Shown piece by piece: positions 52,235 to 63,413 of a stretch of 64,000 nt of DNA. The DNA is from Anisus vortex. Lineage: Eukaryota; Mollusca; Gastropoda; Planorbidae. Both the position numbers and the translations under genes were made by a program. The stretch lies in NCBI GenBank assembly GCA_949126835.1, contig OX421509.1, forward strand, positions 9,050,411 through 9,114,410, given 5' to 3'. The notes below the pieces were generated by a model that worked only from the letters and a program-made list of their open reading frames with translations, did not search any database and was not told where the DNA came from. Within the stretch, counting starts at the first letter, position 1. The number at the start of each line of letters is the position of its first letter.

Positions 52235-52433
52235 GGGGGGCCCGGTGGCCGAGTGGCAGCGTGCTCGGCTGGCGCACCAAAGGTCCTGGGTTCGAATCCT
52301 GGTGCAGGCTAGGATTGTGTTTCCAGGTTCTCGAGAGTGTCGCTGAGTCTGCCCAGCTCTGATGAGTACCCGACTGACCTTAATCGGGGTAAAGTAAAGG
52401 CGACCGGGGATAGTGCTGGCCACACAATCACCT
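52235..52433 (+). mobile_element. tRNA-derived SINE cut by LTR sequence
   Basis: The head CCCGGTGGCCGAGTGGCAG, B-box GGGTTCGAATCCTGG and body are present. At CTGGCCACACAATCACCT the sequence switches directly into the retrotransposon LTR; the SINE tail is missing. Confidence 0.85.
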
Positions 52434-53087
52434 TGTGGCCAGAGCTGTGTAGATCTTGTTGATAATTCTCGTTAGTCCTAGGGGAGACTTTAATTATTAG
52501 TATTTATGTTTCAGTATTACACGAACTCTTCTTATAGTCCTGGGCAGAAATTCAGTATTTGTATTCCAACATTTCCTCTCTTGTAAATTATGGTAGTAGA
52601 TAAATCTTATAGTAATGTATACAACACAATAGGATAGTAACTTGACAAAGAAGCTTCAGTGTAACTGTTGTTGATAGTTTATTTCAGGTGGTATGTTCAA
52701 TATATACAATATATCTATTATGTACAGTTAGAATAAAATAGTGCAAACACAAACGTTCAAAGGAACATCTTTTGAAAACTCTCTGTCTTTCAGACAAAAC
52801 AAATCATTAAATACTATCCGAGTGGTGCAAGGGACAGACCCACTACCAGTAGGGGTGAAAATCATGGTAACATTACAAAACTCATAACAAAACGATATGA
52901 ACTTCCCCTATTAAATAATGAGTCGTTCCCAGACTCTGAGAATTTGAGATCAACACAGAATCCCAGCATTACCTAGAACCTTTCGTTTTCCTACTAAACG
53001 TCCTAATATCGCGTGTAGTAAGAAAAGAGAGAGAGAGGAGAATAAACATTGCGTGTTCCAATTCTTGGAAAAACAATATACATGACA
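52434..53087 (-). repeat. 3' LTR (lacking its outer 20 bp)
   Basis: 654 bp, identical by eye to 58574-59227. On the minus strand it starts TGTCATG right after the polypurine tract. It contains AATAAA at 52678-52683. The outer end stops at GGCCACA, about 20 bp short of the 5' copy. Confidence 0.92.
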
Positions 53088-53103
53088 CGCCCCCACCCAA
53101 TGA
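53088..53103 (-). other. polypurine tract of the LTR element
   Basis: On the minus strand, GGGTGGGGGCG ends directly at the TGTCATG start of the 3' LTR, the position where plus-strand DNA synthesis would be primed. Confidence 0.75.
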
Positions 53104-54316
53104 AAGAAATAATGTACCATAATTACCCAAGTAATACTCAACATGGTACATTTTTCGTACTTAACACTATCGTTTTAATAACCAACAATCAATGGAAGAT
53201 TATTAGACAATTTAAGCAAACATGGCTCACTGGCACAACTAAATTATAAAAAGTGTCACTACCCAATGGTAATTGTGATTATAACGTGATGGACAAATAT
53301 TTCACCGTTAGTATTAATATTAACTAATGTCTCAACAAGTACAAATAATTCAAAAATATTCTAGTCATTCTTATTTTAACTATGTACAGTTGTGTGGATT
53401 TCCACCAAAAATTTGCAAAAAGTTTTAATCTATTAAACAAATATAACATTGCTCAAACTCTTGTCAATTTCCAACAGTTTACTTCTAATATACAAACCAA
53501 AAGATAAGTAATACGTAACTCGAATCAAACTATAGGTTACTTCCCCTTTAAATTACAGTGTCAACTTGACATTAACAGGGTTGATACTTCCCCTTTTCTC
53601 AAATACGAGGAGAAAATACACTCTAGTTACGATTACTACAGTAATCTAAATATTAAAATGTAATCCACTATTATGCGTTTTTGGCAAATTTAAAAGTTTA
53701 ATATAAAAGATTGTTCAGGGTTGAATGAGTGCTCACCTTTAGGTACCTTTGTTTCCCTCCATTCCCGGATATATGGAATATATAACAACCTATATACAAC
53801 ATAGTGAATATCCACTAGTTTTTCCCATTCTATTACCATGATATAACAATTTAGCAATAGATTTCCAATATTATCTATTAATTTATACCAATTGATATTA
53901 CATCTCTTTCTAAGATAAAAATTGTACATATTATTATTTAGTTCCATTCATTAACTAAAATAAAACAAGATAATAAATCAACTAGCTCAAAGTTTTCCCA
54001 CTTAATTGCATGTGATGACAATTACTTTTATCCATCCATATCAAGTAAATATGTGCATATTATATATTTATTGCATCATGCATCAACATTTAAATGGAAT
54101 TTCTTTTCCATAATCAAATGAATTTAAAATATATCAGAACATCAATATTATACATGATTATAAGAATTATTAATACTTTCAAAAGACTTGACTTCTGTAT
54201 GATACAAGTATTCTATAGGTATTCCATAATCAAAATTCAAACGAATGATAGGTTATCATGACACATTCTTAATGAATAAATGAGATGATCTGAAAAAGAA
54301 GTATGGGGTTATTCAG
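53104..54316 (-). other. 3' untranslated region of the LTR element
   Basis: About 1.2 kb of AT-rich sequence between the RNase H end and the polypurine tract. The longest minus-strand frame (53690-53947, 85 codons) has no recognisable domain, and there is no sign of an env gene. Confidence 0.65.
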
Positions 54317-54364
54317 TCAATCATGTAGCACCCGAGATAGATTATCAGCTATGACCTTGTCTCT
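54317..54364 (-). pseudogene. RNase H C-terminal remnant
   Basis: In a frame shifted relative to the upstream RT, the sequence reads RDKVIADNLSRVLHD and a stop. This is the usual end of the RNase H domain (the DxLSR motif). It lies directly after the RT start, so about one RT plus RNase H coding length is deleted here. It also shows that RNase H was the last domain of the intact polyprotein. Confidence 0.8.
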
Positions 54365-57300
54365 ATCTTGTCGATGATACGGGAAATGGGATACCAGTCG
54401 GTCTCTGTCAAATTACTTAATTTCCCAAAGTCTCTATAAAACTGCAGTGTGTGGTCGGCTTTTGGTACCATCACACAGGGTGTAGACCATTTGCTATCAC
54501 ATTTTCCTCCTATGTCATTTTCTAACATATACTTTACATCTAATTTAATATGCTCAGGTCTGATGGGGTCAAATGGATGCTGTTTAATAGACCTGGCACT
54601 ATCGGTTAATACTACATCGTGTTCTATTAGATGCGTCCTCCTGGGAACATCTGTAAACAGTGACTTATATTCATGTACCAGCTCAATAATCTTCTCCTTA
54701 TCTTCTACCGGAAGATGTTCTAGCCTTGTATCTAAACTCTTAAGGGCATCTGTATTATTAAGTTTACTTTCTGCAAACTTATATTCTATCCTAGATAAAT
54801 CCGTCGGGACTCTAGCTAATGAAATCATGGGGACCTCCCGTGGTTTACTCTTTTCCCTGGAAACATAGGGCTTAAGCAAATTAATATGGCATACCCTCTG
54901 CTTTTGTCTCCGGTCAGGAGTCTTTATCAAATAATTGACCTCGCCAAGCTTTGACTCTATCTCATAGGGTCCACTAAACTTTGCACTTAAAGGCTGATTT
55001 TGCAAAGGTAGAAACACAAGAACTTTGTCACCTGGTGCAAAAGTTCTAGCTGTAGCTTTACGGTCATAGTTCTGTCTCATACGCTCCTGCATCTGTGGAA
55101 AATGAATCTTCACATGGTTAAAAGCATGATAAAGCCTATTTTTAAATTTATCTACATATGACAAAAGTCCAATCGGTTCACTGTCCGTTAGCCAAGTTTC
55201 ATGTAGAAGTTTCAACGGACCTCTGACTGAGTGTCCATACACAAGTTCGAATGGGCTAAACCCCAGGGATTCCTGAGTGGCCTCCCTTGCAGCGAACAGT
55301 ACATAAGGCACACCCTTATCCCAGTCTTTCTCGTTTTCATAACAGTACTTTTTAAGCATCGATTTTAATGTCTGATGAAACCTTTCCAGAGCTCCCTGGC
55401 TCTCAGGATGTTAGGCACTTGATAGCCTATGGCTTATCCCTAATTGTTCCATGACTTGTTTGAAAATGTTCGAAGTAAAGTTAGTCCCCTGGTCGGACTG
55501 TACTGTCTTCGGTAGGCCATAACGTGTGAAGAAATTTGTCAGGGCGTCTACCACCTTCACTGTTGTTATGTTCCGCAACGGAATGGCTTCCGGGAAGCGA
55601 GTGGATGAACACATGACTGTGAGCAGGTATTGAAAACCGGCTTTTGTTTTCGGCAACGGGCCCACGCAATCAATGAGTATATGACTGAATGGTTCGTCGA
55701 ACGCTGGTATCGGCTGGAGTGGAGCGACAGGAATTCGTTGGTTAGGACGTCCTACCATTTGGCATACGTGGCAAGTCTTGCAGTATTGTTCGACATCTCT
55801 TCTCAGTCCTGGCCAGTAGAAGTAAGGGAGGATACGGTGGTGCGTTTTTCGGACTCCCATGTGACCAGCGAAAGGAAGATCATGCGCCATACGCAGTATA
55901 TCTTGACGATAGCACTTAGGTATTACAATCTGGTGAATACTGTCCCACTCGTTTGTACCTGAGTTGAGCGGTTTCGACTTTCTCATCAACACTTCATCTT
56001 TCATGTAGAAACATTCCGCCATTGCATCTGCAGTCTTTTCATCAACAGCTTTCATTCTGAGTTGCATTATTACTTCGTCATTCAATTGTTCTTTCACCAA
56101 TTTCTGCTTTGGTGACAAAATGTTATCGTTCTCGGTTGCATCACCAGTTGTTAGTTCAGCAAAGAACGTAGCACTTAAATCGATGTCAGGTGTTTCTGTT
56201 ATCACTGTTTCATTCGCATGTGTGTCTTCAGAACAGACAAACACATCTTTTGTTGCACTACACGGCGTAGCAGGAGTCTTTACCGACTTCTTTTTATGCA
56301 TTGCTCTTGTCAGTGCACATGTTGGGCGTTCATTGGCAGGACGTAGGTTTTTGTCCTCCGCCATCTTTGTCTCCAACACTTTAACCATGGGCTCGACAGT
56401 GACTCTGCCGCCCATAATGTCATTTCCTAATATCATGGAAACGCCTTTGACGGGTAGTGCGCGCCACACTCCCACTACGATGTTACCTGTAAAAATATCC
56501 GACTCGAGTTTTATTCTGTGCAGTGGAGCTTCCACAGCCTCCATACTAGCACCTCTCAGCACAACAGACTCACCGGTACTGGTGGCATCCGTTAACGGCA
56601 CACTGCCCTCCAGGATCACGCTGACAGCAGAACCCGTGTCACGTAATATCTGTATTTTCTTCTTGCTGAGTACATCGACTTCTGTCGACACTGTCCCCTC
56701 GTAGACAAAGGGTCGAAAATCGGATAGGTCGTCCTCTTCCGGGACTTCAGGAACCATCTGTTCCTCACGGCCTTCTGAAAGCATAATAGATTGAGTACAG
56801 CTATTCTCTTTTACCTTAGATAGACTGTTCTCAAAAACCATCGACTCCACAACTATGGGCGATGCCGGCCGCATTTCTTTTGAGTTTCTTGACCCTGTGT
56901 TGCACACTTCTTCTGTCTGCTTGCTATCTTTCTGCACTCTGGCACAGTGTAGAATAGCACCTTGCTTCTTGGTAAGGATCCAACAATCTTTCTTCATGTG
57001 GCCCTCTTTCTTGCAATTGAAACATACCACCTTTGCTTTATTTACATCTGTCTGCTTCCTGAAATGAACTAAGTTACTATTATTATTTACACCACTGTTC
57101 TTATTATTGTTTTCACTTGTCTCTTTTGGTTTACTAGCCTCCTTGGACTCTGGTTTCTGCACTTTGGGTTTGTCAGCATAATATGGCTTTATGCTGGCGT
57201 GAATTATGGCATAGTTATCTGCCAATCTAGCAGCTTCATGCACATCTTCAACCCCTCGGTCTGAGATGTGGGTTTTAATATCCACTCGAATACAATCATT

Positions 57301-58134
57301 GAATTCCTCAAACAATATTAGGTTCTTGAGTTTATCAAACTCACTTACATTCTGTGACCTTAGCCACTGTTCTAACATTTTCTCCTTTTGTCTCAAAAAG
57401 TCTACATGAGTTTGATCATATGCCTTCTTTCTGTCTCTAAATAGCTTTCTATATTTTTCTGGTGTCAGGGAATAACTTTTTAGCACCCTATCTTTGATTA
57501 CTTCATAGTCATTTATTTCCTCGGGTGTTAAACTCAACACTACGTCCAATGCTTTTCCTTTGTTGAGAGTTGACCTTAACAATAAAGCCATCTTATCATC
57601 AGGGAACTGATAATCTACAGCTATCCTCTCAAAAAGCAAAAAGAAATCTTGAACATCTTCTTCTCTGAATATAGGCAAGTGTTGCTTCATTGCGCTAATA
57701 TCCATACCATTGCTGTCCCTACGATGGTCAGGTCTGTTCATGCGTGCCATCTCTATCCTTTCTCTGCTTTCAATCCTAATTCTTTCCAATTCCATTCTCT
57801 TCATAGCTAATTGGAATTTTAGGTTTTCACTCAACCCTTCATCTTCATCATTGTTTGATGATCTAGATGACATATTTCTTACCTCGTCTCCGTGGGCAAT
57901 TACCTCGCCCCCACTGGGAGCTACATAACCTTCATTGATATCGTTCTGTCCCACTTCAACTACACTACCAGTGTTCATGGCATTCTGCCCGTTCAAACAT
58001 GTCATAATTTCTTTGGTCAAACGATTACGATTAGGTCTTGCCTGTCCTGCCTCAATCCCAAAGGACTCAGCTAATTCTTTTAATTCAGCAAATGACATGG
58101 CATTAAGTTCCTCACTTGATATATTCGAAGCCAT
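54349..58134 (-). pseudogene. Gag-protease-integrase-RT polyprotein, with an in-frame stop and truncated RT
   Basis: One frame of 1261 codons, interrupted only by TAA at codon 908 (55411-55413). In order: an N-terminal helical segment; a Gag capsid (about 155-315) whose second half resembles a SCAN domain; a CCHC zinc knuckle (371-384); a retropepsin with DTGS at 499-502; an integrase zinc-binding HHCC (H751, H758, C788, C791); and a DDE core with D822, D881 and, beyond the stop, E917. A GPY/F-type segment (FSGPYEI) follows, then the N-terminal part of reverse transcriptase up to YPISRIIDKI. The frame then leaves RT abruptly. The stop falls just before the HPESQG motif, so integrase is cut before its third catalytic residue. 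Gag and protease look intact. Confidence 0.88.
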
Positions 58135-58382
58135 AGTGTAGCGTTCAAAATATTTGTGATAGTAGAGTAGTATGTATTGTATAATAAAATATAAAGTTCC
58201 AACTTACGATTTGTCCAGAAATTTGCACAATATAATATTAAACACTTCGTGGAATCTTCAAACTTCCCAAGAAATAAGAACGCAAACCAGTTCTCTCCTC
58301 TTTTTAAAAAAAATAGTTTCACAGTCCTGAAAACGAAACACAAATATGCCGCTCTCAGTACTACTAATGTCACAAAATATTT
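58135..58382 (-). other. leader between PBS repeats and gag start
   Basis: About 250 bp, AT-rich, upstream of the Gag ATG at 58132-58134. No other feature seen. Confidence 0.6.
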
Positions 58383-58553
58383 ATAGGTCAGGAAAAAATA
58401 TAACTCAAATTTTCCAGACGAGATCAACAAATTTTTTTCAATCCTAGATCAAGAAAAGTAGAACTCAAATCTACCGAACGAGACTACCAAATCTTGTCAA
58501 TCCTAGGTCAGGAAAAGTAGAACTCAAATATACCGGGCGAGACCACCAAATTT
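58383..58553 (-). repeat. triplicated PBS-containing leader unit
   Basis: Three tandem units of about 59 bp adjoin the 5' LTR. Each has TTTGGTGGTCTCGCCCGG or a variant of it, then TTTGAGTT, then TTTTCCTGACCTAGG-like sequence. The motif nearest the LTR (58533-58550) is in the right place to be the primer-binding site. The outer two have diverged, the third most. Confidence 0.85.
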
Positions 58554-59227
58554 TGTTACGTCCACAATCCCCTTGTGGCCAGAGCTGTGTAGATCTTGTT
58601 GATAATTCTCGTTAGTCCTAGGGGAGACTTTAATTATTAGTATTTATGTTTCAGTATTACACGAACTCTTCTTATAGTCCTGGGCAGAAATTCAGTATTT
58701 GTATTCCAACATTTCCTCTCTTGTAAATTATGGTAGTAGATAAATCTTATAGTAATGTATACAACACAATAGGATAGTAACTTGACAAAGAAGCTTCAGT
58801 GTAACTGTTGTTGATAGTTTATTTCAGGTGGTATGTTCAATATATACAATATATCTATTATGTACAGTTAGAATAAAATAGTGCAAACACAAACGTTCAA
58901 AGGAACATCTTTTGAAAACTCTCTGTCTTTCAGACAAAACAAATCATTAAATACTATCCGAGTGGTGCAAGGGACAGACCCACTACCAGTAGGGGTGAAA
59001 ATCATGGTAACATTACAAAACTCATAACAAAACGATATGAACTTCCCCTATTAAATAATGAGTCGTTCCCAGACTCTGAGAATTTGAGATCAACACAGAA
59101 TCCCAGCATTACCTAGAACCTTTCGTTTTCCTACTAAACGTCCTAATATCGCGTGTAGTAAGAAAAGAGAGAGAGAGGAGAATAAACATTGCGTGTTCCA
59201 ATTCTTGGAAAAACAATATACATGACA
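58554..59227 (-). repeat. 5' LTR, full length
   Basis: 674 bp on the minus strand from TGTCATG to CGTAACA. The ends form an imperfect inverted pair (TGTCATG and, in complement, TGTTACG), as expected of LTR termini. The PBS-like sequence starts 3 bp further in. Confidence 0.88.
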
Positions 59228-60231
59228 CAAGCCTAATGAAAGGACTAATGGACACGCCGTATTCATTAGATTCCCCCCTCCCCAACCCAATGACCATAAG
59301 GGCCAAGGGATAAAAAACAATTATATTAAGCAACAACAATACTTATGAAACCATAAAAAAATAATTATCAAATAACCTAAAGGTGATCCCAAAGTTTCGG
59401 CCCTCGCTCTACTACCAAAAGCCTCGATACATCTATACTTCATTGAATGACAGAACTCTTACCTGCGATTGGTTGATTAAAAAGTACGGTAGGCGTTATT
59501 TATCACAGGACAAATAAAAAATGGACGTTTTGCTGTGGTGAAGAGGGGGCGGGCGTCCCTAACCCACCAAAATCACACAAGAAACCAGAATACACCCCTG
59601 TCCGGGATCGTAAGATAAAAAAAAAAAATAATATGGAAATGCGGTTTTGAAAATATCCAGCAAACCCCCCACACAACTTTCGGACCACATGCACACACAC
59701 AGACACATAAGAGCTCTCGTTATGTCCTCGGCGAGCTGATGGCAGGAGACAGAACAAAAACATTATAATAATAAATAGGAGGAGGGGAGGGGTATGGCAT
59801 GTAGATTTCTATAGAGAATCTAATAAAAATAAAAAGACATAAGAGGAATTAGGAAGGGGGGGGAGGGGCTAGTTAACTTTGTAAAAAAAAACAAAAAAAA
59901 GCGAGTGCAGACGACGTAAGCAACATTTTCGCCCTCGGTTGTAAACAAATCATTTGGACGAGGAGAACAACTTTAAATCGGGGTTCGCTTTATTTTTTTG
60001 TTTTTTTGTTTAATTTGACAGAAAAGCATGGGGGTCGAGGAGAAAGAATAGGGAGACGGGGTGAGGAGTCGATGTAAGGAGGGTAGAGGGGGGTGGGGGC
60101 GCCTTAACATTCTTCTACACCGCGGAAGGATGAGATGGAGGGGAGGGCGGAGGGGGGGAAGGAAGACAAGCACTTTAACTGGGGCCCCTAATGACTGACA
60201 TGCAACATTATTAATTCTGATGACATAATAG

Positions 60232-60245
60232 ACGAGAGAGAGAGA

Positions 60246-60292
<47 letters not shown>
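60232..60292. repeat. (GA)n microsatellite
   Basis: About 60 bp of GA with one GG interruption. Confidence 0.95.
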
Positions 60293-60293
<1 letters not shown>

Positions 60294-62389
60294 AGAGGAA
60301 AGATGCGACAAGAAAACAACACAACGAAACAAAATGAAATGAAAATGGGGGGGGGGGGAAGGGAGTTAGTTAAGTAGGAATGAAGGCTAAAAGAAAAAAT
60401 GGATGGAAACGGAGGGGAGTGGGGGTGGAGATGGAAGAGAAGAGAGCTGTTGGGGGAAATTGGATGTAAAATTGGCATCCATGTTTATTAGAAGACTTTC
60501 AAATTGAAGCATAGATGGGTCGGTGTGTGTAGGGGTGGGGTTTGGGACGTGATGCGGAGGGGCTGAGGGTAAAAATAAAAGTTATCAGGATTTGTTCAAC
60601 TTAAATAGACAAGCGTAATTCCACGTGTCACTCCCCAACCCCACATAACGCCCCTCCCCCGTCCCTTCGATGCGACCTCCTTAGCCAACCCAATTTAGAT
60701 CAAACTTTTATTTAACTCGGTTGTTTCCCTTGTCTGCAGTGCTGCATCGCTGCGGAAGAGGATGTTCACCTGATAGCCTTTATTAATTTTCGCTGCCACC
60801 AATTATTGCATGTCGCTCTTATAAAATGTCTTTTTTTGTCTTATCTTATATCTTACGTTATGTTTTAGACGCTCCTTCTACACGGAAGTCTGCTTGTCCA
60901 ATCCAGTCTTGCATTTTAAGGTAGTTTTTTTTTTTTTTTTGTGGGGGGGGGGGGGAGAGTAGGGGGCTTATATCTGTAGAAAGAAAGGTGTAATCAAAAT
61001 GCAAGACTCAGACCACGAATGAGCGTAGGTCGTCTTTATGGATGTGATAATATGTAAGGCCGATTCATGCAACCCATTCCATGCCCAAATGCCACTCACG
61101 GGGAGAATATATCTTATTTGATTCTGTCCTTGCATGTGTAATAAGAATAGTTGCTCTTTTCTATAGTCTTATCCGTGCTTTATTAGATTATCATGCCGCA
61201 TTTTCTAAATCTGAACTAACATTCAATCCCCCTCCTATTTGATTGGTTCGTATAACTTAAAGTCGTACAGAAGGGACACGTACAATACAATACATGCAAC
61301 ATAAAATAAAATACATAAAATCATACTATTATCAAACCCAACAGCGCAAGACACGTTAATGGACAAACCGTATAGCGTCAAAGGAGGAGAAAAAAACAAC
61401 TATAATAAACTAACATAGTTTTCCAGTACCAAGTGTTGACAACTCGAAAAATGTATAGATTGAACGATGCCAACACCAAAATAAAAATGGTTAACACCAG
61501 ACACCATTCGATTATCTGGTCTTGAAAACCCAAGTTTTAAGGTGTAAGAAACCTAATTGTTTAAGCGTAACAATGTTAACAGTTAACAAATCACACTGAG
61601 CGAACGTGGAAGTGTAATGCAAGGGTAATCATTTATCTTTTTTTTTTAACGGCTAGGCGACTATGCACTGAAAAATGTACGAGACGCTCTCTTATTATTG
61701 CATTTTGGACCAACTATTAACACCCTCGCTACACGGCCGCGCATTTGATGGACACGGACACGACTTGGGGACGGGAAGTTGTCAAGGAATAGGGTTGCAT
61801 TGCCGAAAAGGACATAACAAAATAAAAGGAAGAAGAAAAGTAGAAGTAGGCGAAGAAATCTGGCCTGTAATTACATCAGAGCTGCACACGAGTTGGGGAG
61901 AAGGGCTGAGGGCGGTCGAGGGTGTGTGGGGGAAGTGGAGGGCCGTTGCTGAGGAGGAGGATGGGGAAACGGGTGAACAAATGAAATAAAAATGTCCTCA
62001 TGTCCTTTGAAACTGAGGACGAGGGGCGCCGTACGCGCCCACTCATAATCGCGACCCTCAGAGGCTGAAGTAAAAAAAAAACACCTAAGCTCGGCTGAGC
62101 GTGCGTGTGTGTGTTTTATAGTCAAGATATATTTGTGGCGCAATTAGTACACCAATACAAAGCGGTAATTAACTAAACGCAGGACTGAGGGCGCGGGACT
62201 GAGGGAGCGGGACCGAGGGCGCAAGATAGGGCGCAAGAATTGATTGGAAATATCGCATGCAGATATTTCAATGGACAGGACAGGGGAAAAGGTACAAGAG
62301 TTGGAAATTGTCTTTAAAAATATGGTGTTTATGTTTTTGATATCAACAACAGCAAGCTAGAAAAAAACGCAACGCCAGTTGCAACACCA

Positions 62390-62470
62390 ATTAGAACAGC
62401 AGCGACGCCAGTGTTAGAACAGCAGCGTCGCCAGTGTTAAAACAGCAGCGACACCAGCGTTGGAACAGCA
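62390..62470. repeat. 23-bp tandem repeat, about 3.5 copies
   Basis: AACAGCAGCGACGCCAGTGT recurs with single-base changes at 23-bp steps. Confidence 0.85.
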
Positions 62471-63339
62471 GAACAAACGATGACCACAAAACCAAACAAA
62501 ACGGGAGATAAATGACACATCAAAAATCAAACCGGAAAGAAACTACAACCCAAAGGATGCAATAATCAAACTATCCCCCCCCCCCCCTCCCGCTCACACT
62601 AAGTTGCGGCAGTAATAAGGTTTAAAAGACAGGCGAGCGACCTTTTCATTGCTCAAGGTCACTGCTTTTTGATTGGTTACTTTTCAAAACACGCTCAGCC
62701 AATGCGAGCGAGATTACACACAAACAAACAAACCCGTGTTGTAGTCTTTTTTTTTTATTACAAAAACTAAATCTGGCTACTCTTTTAAGGAGACAACGAA
62801 ACGATGTAGTAAAAACAACAACAACAACAACAACCCCAACACTACTACAGCCCAAAGAAATCAAATTTAAAAATAAAAGCTACTCACACACGTGCGCGCG
62901 CACACACAAAAACAAACACACTCACACACACACACACATGACATTATACTGGTCCTCCCCCTTCCCAATTAGGAGGCGTTAGTGTTGTTGCATTTTGGTA
63001 GCAGTGGTAGGGAAGGGGTGATGTGCAGAAGATCGTGAAAGGTGCAGTTAAAGAGCGTGTAGACAAAGTTTTGCAGACGCCAGGCTCCAACATCCTGCGC
63101 GATACTTATAGGGGACCGATGGTGGCGGGGGGGTGGAGGAGGATTGGGGGGAGGAGGGCGTCGGAGGGTAGAAGTACTGTGCACAAGCCAGAAGTCATAA
63201 AAAAAAAGGAAAACAGATTGGAATCCCCGGGACGCCATTAATAAATATAATTACGGTCGTTTTGTAGTTTTTTCATTCCTTTCTTCTTCCAATCTTTCCC
63301 TTGTGGCCTCCAAAACATTCACAAAAAATTCAAGAGAGA

Positions 63340-63357
63340 ATAAGAGAGAGAATGAGA

Positions 63358-63412
<55 letters not shown>
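63340..63412. repeat. (GA)n microsatellite
   Basis: Nearly pure GA with TA interruptions. Confidence 0.95.

Positions 63413-63413
<1 letters not shown>

Larger units (their letters stand above)
52434..59227 (-). mobile_element. Gmr1-like Ty3/gypsy LTR retrotransposon, internally deleted
   Basis: A 6.8-kb minus-strand element. The 5' LTR is 58554-59227 and the 3' LTR is 52434-53087. Between them are a leader with PBS-like repeats, a Gag-protease-integrase-RT frame with one stop, the last codons of RNase H, about 1.2 kb without a recognisable gene, and a polypurine tract. Integrase lies before reverse transcriptase. That is copia-like order with gypsy-type domains, known from the Gmr1-like group. 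RT beyond its first motifs, and most of RNase H, are deleted. The LTRs appear identical over 654 bp, so the insertion is recent. No target duplication can be shown because the 3' end is fused to a SINE. Confidence 0.88.

Noticed and set aside
53690..53947. Possible env-like third gene in the LTR element
   Set aside because: An 85-codon AT-rich frame with no signal peptide, membrane anchor or recognisable domain.
54449..56704. Plus-strand frames of 139, 110 and 194 codons
   Set aside because: They are antisense to the retrotransposon polyprotein, whose motifs are unambiguous.
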